Source: Adhaeribacter pallidiroseus | GTDB taxonomy: Bacteria > Bacteroidota > Bacteroidia > Cytophagales > Hymenobacteraceae | Length of the DNA: 64,000 bases | Reading direction: 5' to 3' | Assembly (NCBI RefSeq): GCF_003340495.1 | Contig: NZ_QASA01000001.1 | Span: 2,728,001-2,792,000, forward strand | Shown here: piece after piece, positions 43,468-50,467 of the stretch | Layout of the letters: each line of letters starts with the position of its first letter | Numbering within the stretch: position 1 is the stretch's first letter | Notes under the pieces: model-generated | What the model saw: the letters and a program-made list of their open reading frames with translations, nothing else | What the model was told of the DNA's origin: nothing | Database searches by the model: none | Program-made: the position numbers and the translations under genes

Positions 43468-44634
43468 ATGCCCAAAATACTCATAATTGATGACGAACGT
43501 AGTATTCGTAGTACCCTTAAAGAAATTCTGGAATATGAAAATTATACCGTTGACGAGGCTCCGGATGGCGAGGTAGGGCTGGATCAATTACGTAAAAACA
43601 AGTACGATGTAGTGCTTTGCGATATTAAGATGCCGAAAATGGACGGATTGGAAGTGTTGCAGCGCGCCCGTATTCTAGTGCCGGATGTACCGTTTATCAT
43701 GATTTCGGCCCATGGCACCATTGATACCGCGGTTGATGCTACTAAAAAAGGAGCCTACGACTTCTTGCAGAAGCCACCGGATTTAAATCGTTTATTAGTT
43801 ACCGTTCGTAATGCTCTCGACAAAGCAAATTTGGTAACGGAGACTAAAGTTTTAAAGAAAAAAATTTCCAAAAACTACGAAATGGTGGGCAGTTCGCCGG
43901 CTTTGGAAAAAGTACGCCGGGCCGTTGATAAAGTAGCCCAAACCGATGCCCGTGTTTTAATTACGGGCCCGAACGGAGCCGGTAAAGAAATGGTGGCCCG
44001 CCAACTGCACGAGAAAAGTAACCGTTCCGAAGGCCCGATGGTAGAAGTGAACTGCGCGGCTATTCCCAGCGAACTAATCGAAAGCGAATTGTTTGGCCAC
44101 GAAAAAGGCTCGTTTACCTCGGCGGTAAAGCAACGGATCGGTAAATTTGAACAAGCTAACGGTGGTACTTTATTTCTGGACGAAATCGGGGATATGAGTT
44201 TATCGGCGCAAGCCAAAGTACTGCGGGCTTTACAGGAAAATAAAATTACCCGGGTGGGCGGCGAAAAAGAAATTTCCGTGGACGTTCGGGTAGTAGCCGC
44301 TACCAACAAAGATTTGCTCCGGGAAATTGAGGAACGTAATTTCCGCGAAGACCTTTACCACCGCTTGGGTGTAATTCTGATTCATGTACCGCCTTTAAAC
44401 GAACGCCGCGAAGATATACCGGACCTGGTGCAAAAGTTTTTAGCTGATATTGCCCGCGATTACGGTTCTAAACCCAAGCGCATCACCCCCGCGGCCCTCG
44501 CTTTTTTACAACAACTCGACTGGCGCGGCAATATCCGGGAACTCCGCAATGTAGTAGAGCGGCTAATTATTATGAGCGACGAAGAAATATCAGAAGAAGA
44601 TGCCCGTTCTTTCGCCCGCCCGGCGGTTTCTTAA
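43468..44634 (+). CDS. NtrC-type response regulator without output helix-turn-helix
   Basis: Protein of 388 residues. Receiver domain (residues 1-120) with the acidic pair in IIDDE and phosphoacceptor Asp52 in LCDIKMP. AAA+ sigma-54 interaction domain with Walker A GPNGAGKE (residues 167-174) and Walker B GGTLFLDEIGDM. The sigma-54-contact loop, normally GAFTGA, reads GSFTSA (residues 214-219). The C-terminus ends shortly after the AAA+ lid (RELRNVVERLIIMSDEEI...), with no Fis-type DNA-binding domain. It therefore probably does not activate sigma-54 in the standard way and may act through protein contacts. This truncated form recurs in Bacteroidota. Followed by an intergenic repeat and two ISs. 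Confidence 0.9.
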   Translation: MPKILIIDDERSIRSTLKEILEYENYTVDEAPDGEVGLDQLRKNKYDVVLCDIKMPKMDGLEVLQRARILVPDVPFIMISAHGTIDTAVDATKKGAYDFLQKPPDLNRLLVTVRNALDKANLVTETKVLKKKISKNYEMVGSSPALEKVRRAVDKVAQTDARVLITGPNGAGKEMVARQLHEKSNRSEGPMVEVNCAAIPSELIESELFGHEKGSFTSAVKQRIGKFEQANGGTLFLDEIGDMSLSAQAKVLRALQENKITRVGGEKEISVDVRVVAATNKDLLREIEERNFREDLYHRLGVILIHVPPLNERREDIPDLVQKFLADIARDYGSKPKRITPAALAFLQQLDWRGNIRELRNVVERLIIMSDEEISEEDARSFARPAVS

Positions 44635-44636
44635 AT

Positions 44637-44672
44637 ATAGTTGTTCGTTGCTGGTTGTTAGTTGTTGTTCAT
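44637..44672. repeat. Left arm of intergenic GTTGTT inverted repeat
   Basis: ATAGTTGTTCGTTGCTGG followed by TTGTTAGTTGTTGTTC. The reverse-complement type sequence (CTACTAACAACTAACAAC at 45785-45802 continuing at 46907-46935) lies beyond the two ISs, so the pair once formed one intergenic inverted repeat now split by both insertions. Confidence 0.55.
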
Positions 44673-44782
44673 ACTAATTTTTTAAATTTTCAAACTTTAA
44701 GGAGGATTAATAAGCTTAAAAGCAAATTGATCCTCCATTTTTTTTGACAATTTTGTCTTACCTGAAGCTATGAAATACAATA

Positions 44783-45680
44783 GACTTCTTTCAAAAGTAA
44801 TTAGATATTAAGTAAATAGCAGAACTTTGCGGTATGGTGACAAAATACGAACAAATCCGCTTTTTAAGCGAAGCTCTTTTCCGGCGCTTAACAGGGGTGC
44901 ATAAAGCCACCTTTGAGCACATGAAAGCAGTTTTAAGCGAACAAATAGCCAAAAACAAGAAAGTTCTCGGTCGTCCTAGTCGCTTGTCGGAGGCCGATCA
45001 AGTATTGATGATGTTAGAATATAATCGGGAATACCGGACCTATTTTCACATCGCTCAGAGCTACCAAGTGAGTGAAGCCACGGCCTTCCGCTTGATTACA
45101 CGAGCGGAAAATCTTTTACTCCAATCCGGGGAATTTAGCTTACCTGGCAAAAAAGCCCTTCTCCAAAGTTCCATCAGTTACCAAGTAGTACTGGTAGATG
45201 CTACGGAGACAAGAATCGAACGTCCCCAAAAAAACAAAGACGCTACTACTCGGCTAAAAGAAACAACATCATCTGAAAACACAAATGATAGTGGATAAGA
45301 AGAGCGGAAAAATCATTTGTACGCATTTTGCCAAAGGAGCAGTGCATGATTTCCAACTTTTTAAATGCAGCCAGCTTAAACTCCCAACTCCTATCCTGCT
45401 ATTAGCGGATTCGGGTTATCAAGGAATCAAAAAGTTGATCCCGCAAGCCCATACCCCGAAGAAGGCCTCCAAACATTATCCTTTAACGCGGCAAGACCAG
45501 CAACAAAACCGAGCGTTGTCTTCCCAGCGAATCAAGATTGAAAACGTGTTTGGTTTTCTTAAACGATTCAAAATTTTTGCTACCAAGTATAGAAATCGTC
45601 GAAAGCGCTTTGGCTTACGCTTTAACCTCTTTGCTGCCATTGCTAATTACGACACTATCTAAGTACTTTTGAAAGAAGTC
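44783..45680. mobile_element. IS5-family-like insertion sequence, 898 bp
   Basis: Terminal inverted repeats of 25 bases: GACTTCTTTCAAAAGTAATT and on (44783-44807) and its reverse complement at 45656-45680, one mismatch. A TA dinucleotide lies directly outside both ends (44781-44782, 45681-45682), consistent with a 2-base target duplication. Contains one transposase gene, which is frame-disrupted; its stop codon lies inside the right repeat. Confidence 0.88.
44834..45662 (+). pseudogene. IS5-family transposase, broken by two frame changes
   Basis: The N-terminal part (44834 to about 45230) has a helix-turn-helix region (SYQVSEATAFRLITRAENLL) and the first catalytic Asp in LVDATETRIERP. The C-terminal part, in another frame to 45662, has the second Asp in LLLADSGYQGI and the Glu in RIKIENVFGFLKRF (DDE_Tnp_4 type). 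Between them the family sequence PQKKQRRYYSAKKKQHHLKTQ can be rebuilt if one A is added at the A-run near 45230 and one at the A-run near 45257. The first point is a canonical A AAA AAC slip site, so the first shift could be programmed. The second looks like plain loss. An intact enzyme is therefore not made from this copy without a second shift. Confidence 0.85.
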
Positions 45681-45802
45681 TAATAAATCAGTACAGCTTT
45701 AGTATACGATTGCCCGAATTTAAAAGTCACGGATGTAAATCTGCGCCATAGTTACAGTGCTTCCTAGTTTTTACAGTTATCCATCTACTAACAACTAACA
45801 AC

Positions 45803-46906
45803 GACTTTGTTGCAACGGGACTCTTTTCTACTAGCTCGCTTATAGCGAGCAGTAGCTAAGCTACTAGGTAGGCCAGAGGCATTCCCTGGTGGCGATAGAT
45901 GTTTAAGATTTTACATTTTAGTTCTACTTCTGTTTTCTGATTTTCTATTTTCCGGGTCCTCATCTGGGCGGAGAAAGTAGTTTTGTAGCGAAACATAGCT
46001 ACCTCATTTAAACTTCGGCGATGATAGCCAGCTTGGATTTTCCAGGCTTTTCGATCGTGCTCTTGCCTATATTCGACTGCCTCATTGCGCTGCCGTAGGT
46101 ATTCTGGTACCGGCTTCTTCTGGGTACCTTTATGTACCACTGCATCTTTGGACGGGGGTATAATTTGCTTAATGCCCCCTGCTAGGAGCTCTCGCAACTT
46201 AAAGTCATCATAAGCGCCATCCCCTATAAAACTACTCAGCTGAGCAGTCTTGCCTTGCAGCAACTTGCCCGCGACCACCGCATCATCTTCCCCATTCGTA
46301 GTCAACGCCACAAAAACGATCTCTTGGGTATCAACAGCAATACCGATGTGCAATTTGCGCCAAGTTCTATGCTTGGAAGCCCCGTGTTTTCTTACTTTCC
46401 ACTCGCCTTCCCCGTATACTTTTAAACCGGTAGAATCGAGCGCAATAGCTAGCTTTCGGTTGCGGGCTAATGCTTTACTTACTTCTACTGGCAGGCAGCT
46501 TTGTCGGCGGCAAAGAGTAGTATAATCTGGTACGGCATAATCTTTATAGCCTAACATCGCCAGCAAACTAGAAACAAAGCCGGTCGTCTGCCGCAGCGGC
46601 TGATGATACACCTGGCCTAACAACAAACAGCATTGGATTACACAATCAGCATATAAGCATTCCCCTACTACTTTCTGGCTCGGATCAATCTCGCGCCACG
46701 CTCTTAACACGGAATCTTCCAGCCATAAAGTCAAACTACCTCTTTGAACTAAACTGCTAGTATAGGCTTTCCAATTTTTAACTTTATACCTATCTTTAGC
46801 CGGGATTGTAGGCGATGGTAACATCTCTTCTTTATGGTTTCGTCACTACAAAGATAGACTGCAATCCCTTTTTTACCTATCCCATTCTCAACGTTGCAAC
46901 AAAGTC
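45803..46906. mobile_element. IS5-family (IS903-like) insertion sequence, 1104 bp
   Basis: Inverted repeats GACTTTGTTGCAACG (45803-45817) and CGTTGCAACAAAGTC (46892-46906), resembling the IS903 end GGCTTTGTTG. A 9-base direct repeat ACTAACAAC flanks both ends (45794-45802 and 46907-46915), which is the duplication size of the IS903 group. The repeat lies in low-complexity DNA, so chance similarity must be allowed for, but the size fits. Confidence 0.9.
45856..46824 (-). CDS. IS903-type transposase
   Basis: Protein of 322 residues, full length for an IS5-family DDE transposase of the IS903 group. The first Asp is in IALDSTGLKVYGEGEWKVRKHG, the second in FIGDGAYDDFKLRELL, and the Glu in GYHRRSLNEVAMFRYKTTF. 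All three are present and the frame is uninterrupted, so the element may be active. A single copy is visible in the window. It reads opposite to the upstream NtrC-like gene and fills most of the element between its inverted repeats. Confidence 0.95.
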   Translation of the reverse strand: MLPSPTIPAKDRYKVKNWKAYTSSLVQRGSLTLWLEDSVLRAWREIDPSQKVVGECLYADCVIQCCLLLGQVYHQPLRQTTGFVSSLLAMLGYKDYAVPDYTTLCRRQSCLPVEVSKALARNRKLAIALDSTGLKVYGEGEWKVRKHGASKHRTWRKLHIGIAVDTQEIVFVALTTNGEDDAVVAGKLLQGKTAQLSSFIGDGAYDDFKLRELLAGGIKQIIPPSKDAVVHKGTQKKPVPEYLRQRNEAVEYRQEHDRKAWKIQAGYHRRSLNEVAMFRYKTTFSAQMRTRKIENQKTEVELKCKILNIYRHQGMPLAYLVA

Positions 46907-46927
46907 ACTAACAACTAATAACCACTA

Positions 46928-47959
46928 CTAACCGACCAGCAAATTACAACCCCGGATATCCGAATTATCAAAACGGCCCAGCACTTCAAAAGAACCATCC
47001 GGATGTATTTTGCCAATATCTTTGGTTTCGATAAAAGCGCAGGAGTCTACATTGGCCAGATCAATAATATTAATGCCGCCGGTTTTTAAATCCGGATTTA
47101 GGTCAAAAGGATCATTCATATCGCGCAATAAAATGCGCATGATGCTTGGTTTTTTAAAAATTCCTTGCTCTTGCGAATAAGCCTGCGACAGCAACTCCGT
47201 CATCCCGTACTCCGAATGAATAGTGGTTACCCCAAAAGCTTCCTGCAATTGGGCATGAAGTTCCGGACGAATCATTTCCCGACGCCGGCCTTTCATGCCG
47301 CCGGTTTCCATGATTATGACGTTGCGGAATAAACCGGCTAAATTATGGGCACTAACGTAATCTGCCAGATCCAGCAAAGCATAAGTAACACCAAACAAAA
47401 AAATATTTTTGTTGCTCGTTTGGGGCCGTTCCAGGATTCGAACCAGATCTTGCAGGTTGTATAGGAAAAAGCCCGGCTCATCCTGACCGGATTTTTGCAT
47501 AAAATAACTGACCATTGCAACCAAAGACGAATTTCCTTGCTCTATATAGGAAGGAAGCAAAGCCAGAAAAGTATAATCCGCAAGAGGTCCGTATTGGCTC
47601 TCGAACAACAACTGGGTATTTTGCAGGTAAAATTGCAGATTGGGCAAAAAATGTTGGCTTCGTTCGGTTTGAGTAGTGCCGCTGCTTAAAAAAATGGTTT
47701 CTGCTGCATAATCATCCGTTTTAACCATTTGCGTTTTAAAAAACTCGATGGGTAAAAAAGGGATTTCGGACAATTGACTTACAGCGGCGGGCTTTACCTT
47801 TAATTGTTTTACATACGCCTGATACACCGTGTTATGGCGTACCTGGTAACGGAATAATTGCAATGCCCGCTGTTCAAAATCCTGATTGGTTTCAGGCACC
47901 TGACTATGAAGCTTTTGTTTAAATTCTTGTTTAAAATTCATCGGCGATGGACATAACAT
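46928..47959 (-). CDS. LuxE/PaaK-type acyl-protein synthetase
   Basis: Protein of 343 residues of the acyl-protein synthetase (LuxE-like) branch of the ANL adenylate-forming superfamily. Seen: IPFLPIEFFKTQMVK, the phosphate-binding loop FLSSGTTQTERSQH (about residues 90-103), FGVTYALLDLADYV, ETGGMKGRRREM, SEYGMTELLSQAYSQ, and the hinge/Asp region IIDLANVDSCAFIETKDIG. It activates an acyl group as adenylate. In Bacteroidota this gene usually stands alone and its natural acceptor is unknown. An AGAAAGGG ribosome site lies about 5 bases before the first ATG (47959), which supports that start over the internal ATG at 47941. Confidence 0.88.
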   Translation of the reverse strand: MLCPSPMNFKQEFKQKLHSQVPETNQDFEQRALQLFRYQVRHNTVYQAYVKQLKVKPAAVSQLSEIPFLPIEFFKTQMVKTDDYAAETIFLSSGTTQTERSQHFLPNLQFYLQNTQLLFESQYGPLADYTFLALLPSYIEQGNSSLVAMVSYFMQKSGQDEPGFFLYNLQDLVRILERPQTSNKNIFLFGVTYALLDLADYVSAHNLAGLFRNVIIMETGGMKGRRREMIRPELHAQLQEAFGVTTIHSEYGMTELLSQAYSQEQGIFKKPSIMRILLRDMNDPFDLNPDLKTGGINIIDLANVDSCAFIETKDIGKIHPDGSFEVLGRFDNSDIRGCNLLVG

Positions 47960-48110
47960 TTACCCTTTCTAATCGTTAAAATTTTAGTAAATTTAGATTT
48001 CCAGAAATAAAATCTTTGAATAAAGGTAAGCCTGTTTTTTCGGCTAAATTTAAAAAACAGATAATCTTAATAAACTTGCCAGCTATCCTATAAAACGTAT
48101 TACCTATAAA

Positions 48111-48671
48111 ATGAAAAACACCTATATCATTTTTTCTTTTCTACTCTTGCTTACTGGTTTGCTCGGGGCGTGCCATAATCCTCCTGAATTCCCCATCGAA
48201 CCTAAAATTAGTTATAAAAATGTGGTACCTTATCATTTAACCGGCAGCAGAGGGGTTAGAGATTCCTTAGTAGTTATTGTTCGGTTTGAAGATGGCGACG
48301 GCGATTTAGGCTTAACCGACGCCGACAAAGATCCCCCATTTAATCCCCCGGGGCCCCAAGTACCTAATGGACCTAGTCTGCCACAAGGCGAGTTTTTTTA
48401 TAATTACTTTATTAAAATGTTTGTAAAACGGAACGGGCAATTTGAAGAATATCAGTTCCCGAACGTAGGCGGTTTAAATGGGCGGTTTTTCCCGTTAGCG
48501 CCGGATGGCCGCACGGGCCCTTTGGAAGGTGATTTAAACTACAGTATTGTTATCCAGCCCCGGAGTGATTTCGCCCCTGGGGATGTGGTTAAATTTGAAG
48601 TGTACATTGTGGATAAAAAACTACACGTAAGTAACCGAATTACTACCGATGAAGTAACTCTTTTTAAGTAA
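48111..48671 (+). CDS. Lipoprotein of unknown function
   Basis: Protein of 186 residues with a lipoprotein signal (FSFLLLLTGLLGACHNPPEF, Cys at about residue 21). The mature part contains an acidic loop FEDGDGDLGLTDADKD (about residues 62-77), which looks like a calcium- or thrombospondin-3-like binding turn, and a beta-rich C-terminus (IVIQPRSDFAPGDVVKFEVYIVDKKL). This pattern recurs in Bacteroidota lipoproteins of unknown role. Monocistronic with its own terminator. Confidence 0.8.
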   Translation: MKNTYIIFSFLLLLTGLLGACHNPPEFPIEPKISYKNVVPYHLTGSRGVRDSLVVIVRFEDGDGDLGLTDADKDPPFNPPGPQVPNGPSLPQGEFFYNYFIKMFVKRNGQFEEYQFPNVGGLNGRFFPLAPDGRTGPLEGDLNYSIVIQPRSDFAPGDVVKFEVYIVDKKLHVSNRITTDEVTLFK

Positions 48672-48690
48672 ACAAATACTAGCTATTTTT

Positions 48691-48719
48691 AAAAAACCGC
48701 TTCTACCGAGCGGTTTTTT
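48691..48719 (+). terminator. Rho-independent terminator after the lipoprotein gene
   Basis: Stem AAAAAACCGCT (48691-48701) with AGCGGTTTTTT (48709-48719), 7-base loop, T-run. Confidence 0.9.
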
Positions 48720-49306
48720 TTTGACCGAGCTGCGACAATTTAAATTACGGCCGTGAAGTATGTAAAAATCAGGATTTTTAAAATTTTTTAATTTTCCGGC
48801 GAAAAGCAGTAGTTTCCAAAATCTGTAAAATACGGAAAAGTACTAGTTATAAAATACCGATTTTAGGAAATGAAGCAATGCTTTGTAGCCTGATAATAAA
48901 GTTTTTAGTTATTCCTAAAGATTTTGCCAGCCCGAGTAAACCTAAAAAAATCTTAAATTGATTTAGAAATTACTCTAAATAATTCGGCAGAGCTTCATCA
49001 TCTTCTACAAACCATTTAGTTTTTATTACGTTTTAGGCTAATAATTCGATATACTAGATTATCAATATAGGCGTACAATATTGATAATTTTTACATTATT
49101 TTCCCCAATTTTTAAATAAATGCTCGGTAAAGCTATTTGGTTACGTTGCTTTCTTAATTTTGCCGCTACAAAATATCTATAAATTCTTCATGCGGATTAA
49201 GGTGCCCGAAGGAAGTTGTACCCGGATTAAAATTCAATACCATGATTACTTAATTTTGCTCACACTCTTTTACTTTTAAGCTTATTATACTACCTACCAA
49301 AAAACT
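48720..49306. other. Upstream region of the glycan cluster
   Basis: 587 bases without a supported gene. It contains a perfect 11-base inverted repeat ATTATCAATAT / ATATTGATAAT (49058-49068 and 49078-49088) and a weak promoter candidate (49136-49162). A 29-codon frame at 49190-49279 is probably chance. Confidence 0.5.
49136..49162 (+). promoter_or_regulatory. Possible promoter of the glycan cluster
   Basis: TTTG at 49136-49139 and TAATTTTG at 49155-49162. The -7 element matches TAnnTTTG exactly, but the 15-base spacing is shorter than usual. The next gene starts 145 bases downstream. Confidence 0.3.
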
Positions 49307-50425
49307 ATGAAGAAGAAAGTATTAATTACGGGCGGTGCTGGTTTTATCGGGTCGCACCTGGCCGATGAATTACTAAATTACGGTTACGATGTACGCGCCC
49401 TGGATAACCTCTCGGAACAGGTTCACGGGAAAGAATGCCAGCGTCCGGATTATTTAAACCCGCACGTAGAACTTATCGTGGGCGACGTACGGGATAAAAA
49501 AGTAGTATTAGAAGCGTTAGAAGGAGTAAGTGCGGTGTTCCATTTTGCCGCCATGGTGGGCGTAGGCCAAAGCATGTACGAAATCCGGGAATATACCGAT
49601 GTTAATAATACTGGTACGGCGGTTTTATTGGAATGCCTGTCGCAAAAACCCGTGGAAAAGTTGGTGGTGGCCTCCAGCATGAGTATTTACGGCGAAGGCT
49701 TGTATAAAAATACGCAAGGCGAAGTAGTAATTGGCACCGAGCGGCCTTTAGAGCAACTAAAAGCGGGTAAATGGGAGGTATTGGATGAAAACGGCCAAGA
49801 GCTCACTCCTATTCCAACCTCTGAATCCAAAACACCTTGTTTATCATCGGTTTACGCTTTATCTAAGTTCGACCAGGAACGTATGAGTTTGCTGGTGGGC
49901 CGGGCATATAATATACCCACGGTAGCCATGCGCTTTTTTAACGTATACGGCACCCGGCAGGCTTTATCTAATCCGTATACCGGGGTATTAGCCATTTTTG
50001 CTTCTCGGTTCCTGAACGATAACCCCCCCATGATTTTTGAAGACGGTCAACAACAACGCGATTTCGTGCACGTACGCGATGTGGCCTTAGCATGCCGGTT
50101 AGCTTTAGAAGCTCCGGAAGCCAATGGCCAGGTATTTAACGTGGGCAGCGGAAATAATTATACTATTTCGGAGATAGCCGAACGGTTAGCGCAGGTACTA
50201 GGCAAAGATCAATTAAAAGCTCAGATTACGGGTAAATACCGGGTCGGTGATATTCGTCATTGTTATTCAGATATCTCTTTGGCACAGGAAGTACTAGGAT
50301 TCCATCCGCAGGTAGATTTTAACAGTGGCCTACTAGAATTAGCGGAGTGGCTGGAAGGTCAGATTGCCTACGATCGGGTAAATGAAGCCAGCGCAGAATT
50401 AGCTGCTCGCGGCTTAACGGTATAA
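49307..50425 (+). CDS. NAD-dependent sugar epimerase/dehydratase (extended SDR)
   Basis: Protein of 372 residues. Extended short-chain dehydrogenase with NAD motif LITGGAGFIGSHLADELL at the N-terminus, FHFAAMVGVGQSMYE, active-site SSVYALSKFDQE (Tyr183, Lys187) and NVGSGNNYTISEIAERL plus VGDIRHCYSDISLA typical of UDP- or dTDP-sugar epimerases. An insertion of about 50 residues between the SSMSIYGEG segment and the Tyr is unlike GalE and is seen in dTDP-rhamnose-4-epimerase-like and related enzymes. First gene of the 49.3-61.9 kb cluster, likely making or converting the sugar donor. The exact substrate is not determined. Confidence 0.9.
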   Translation: MKKKVLITGGAGFIGSHLADELLNYGYDVRALDNLSEQVHGKECQRPDYLNPHVELIVGDVRDKKVVLEALEGVSAVFHFAAMVGVGQSMYEIREYTDVNNTGTAVLLECLSQKPVEKLVVASSMSIYGEGLYKNTQGEVVIGTERPLEQLKAGKWEVLDENGQELTPIPTSESKTPCLSSVYALSKFDQERMSLLVGRAYNIPTVAMRFFNVYGTRQALSNPYTGVLAIFASRFLNDNPPMIFEDGQQQRDFVHVRDVALACRLALEAPEANGQVFNVGSGNNYTISEIAERLAQVLGKDQLKAQITGKYRVGDIRHCYSDISLAQEVLGFHPQVDFNSGLLELAEWLEGQIAYDRVNEASAELAARGLTV

Positions 50426-50467
50426 AACCGGTTACTTCTATCTCTGTTATTTAAATCTGAACAATTA

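Noticed and set aside
49190-49279. 29-codon ORF upstream of the glycan cluster as a leader peptide
   Set aside because: No terminator or paired hairpins follow and the promoter candidate is weak.
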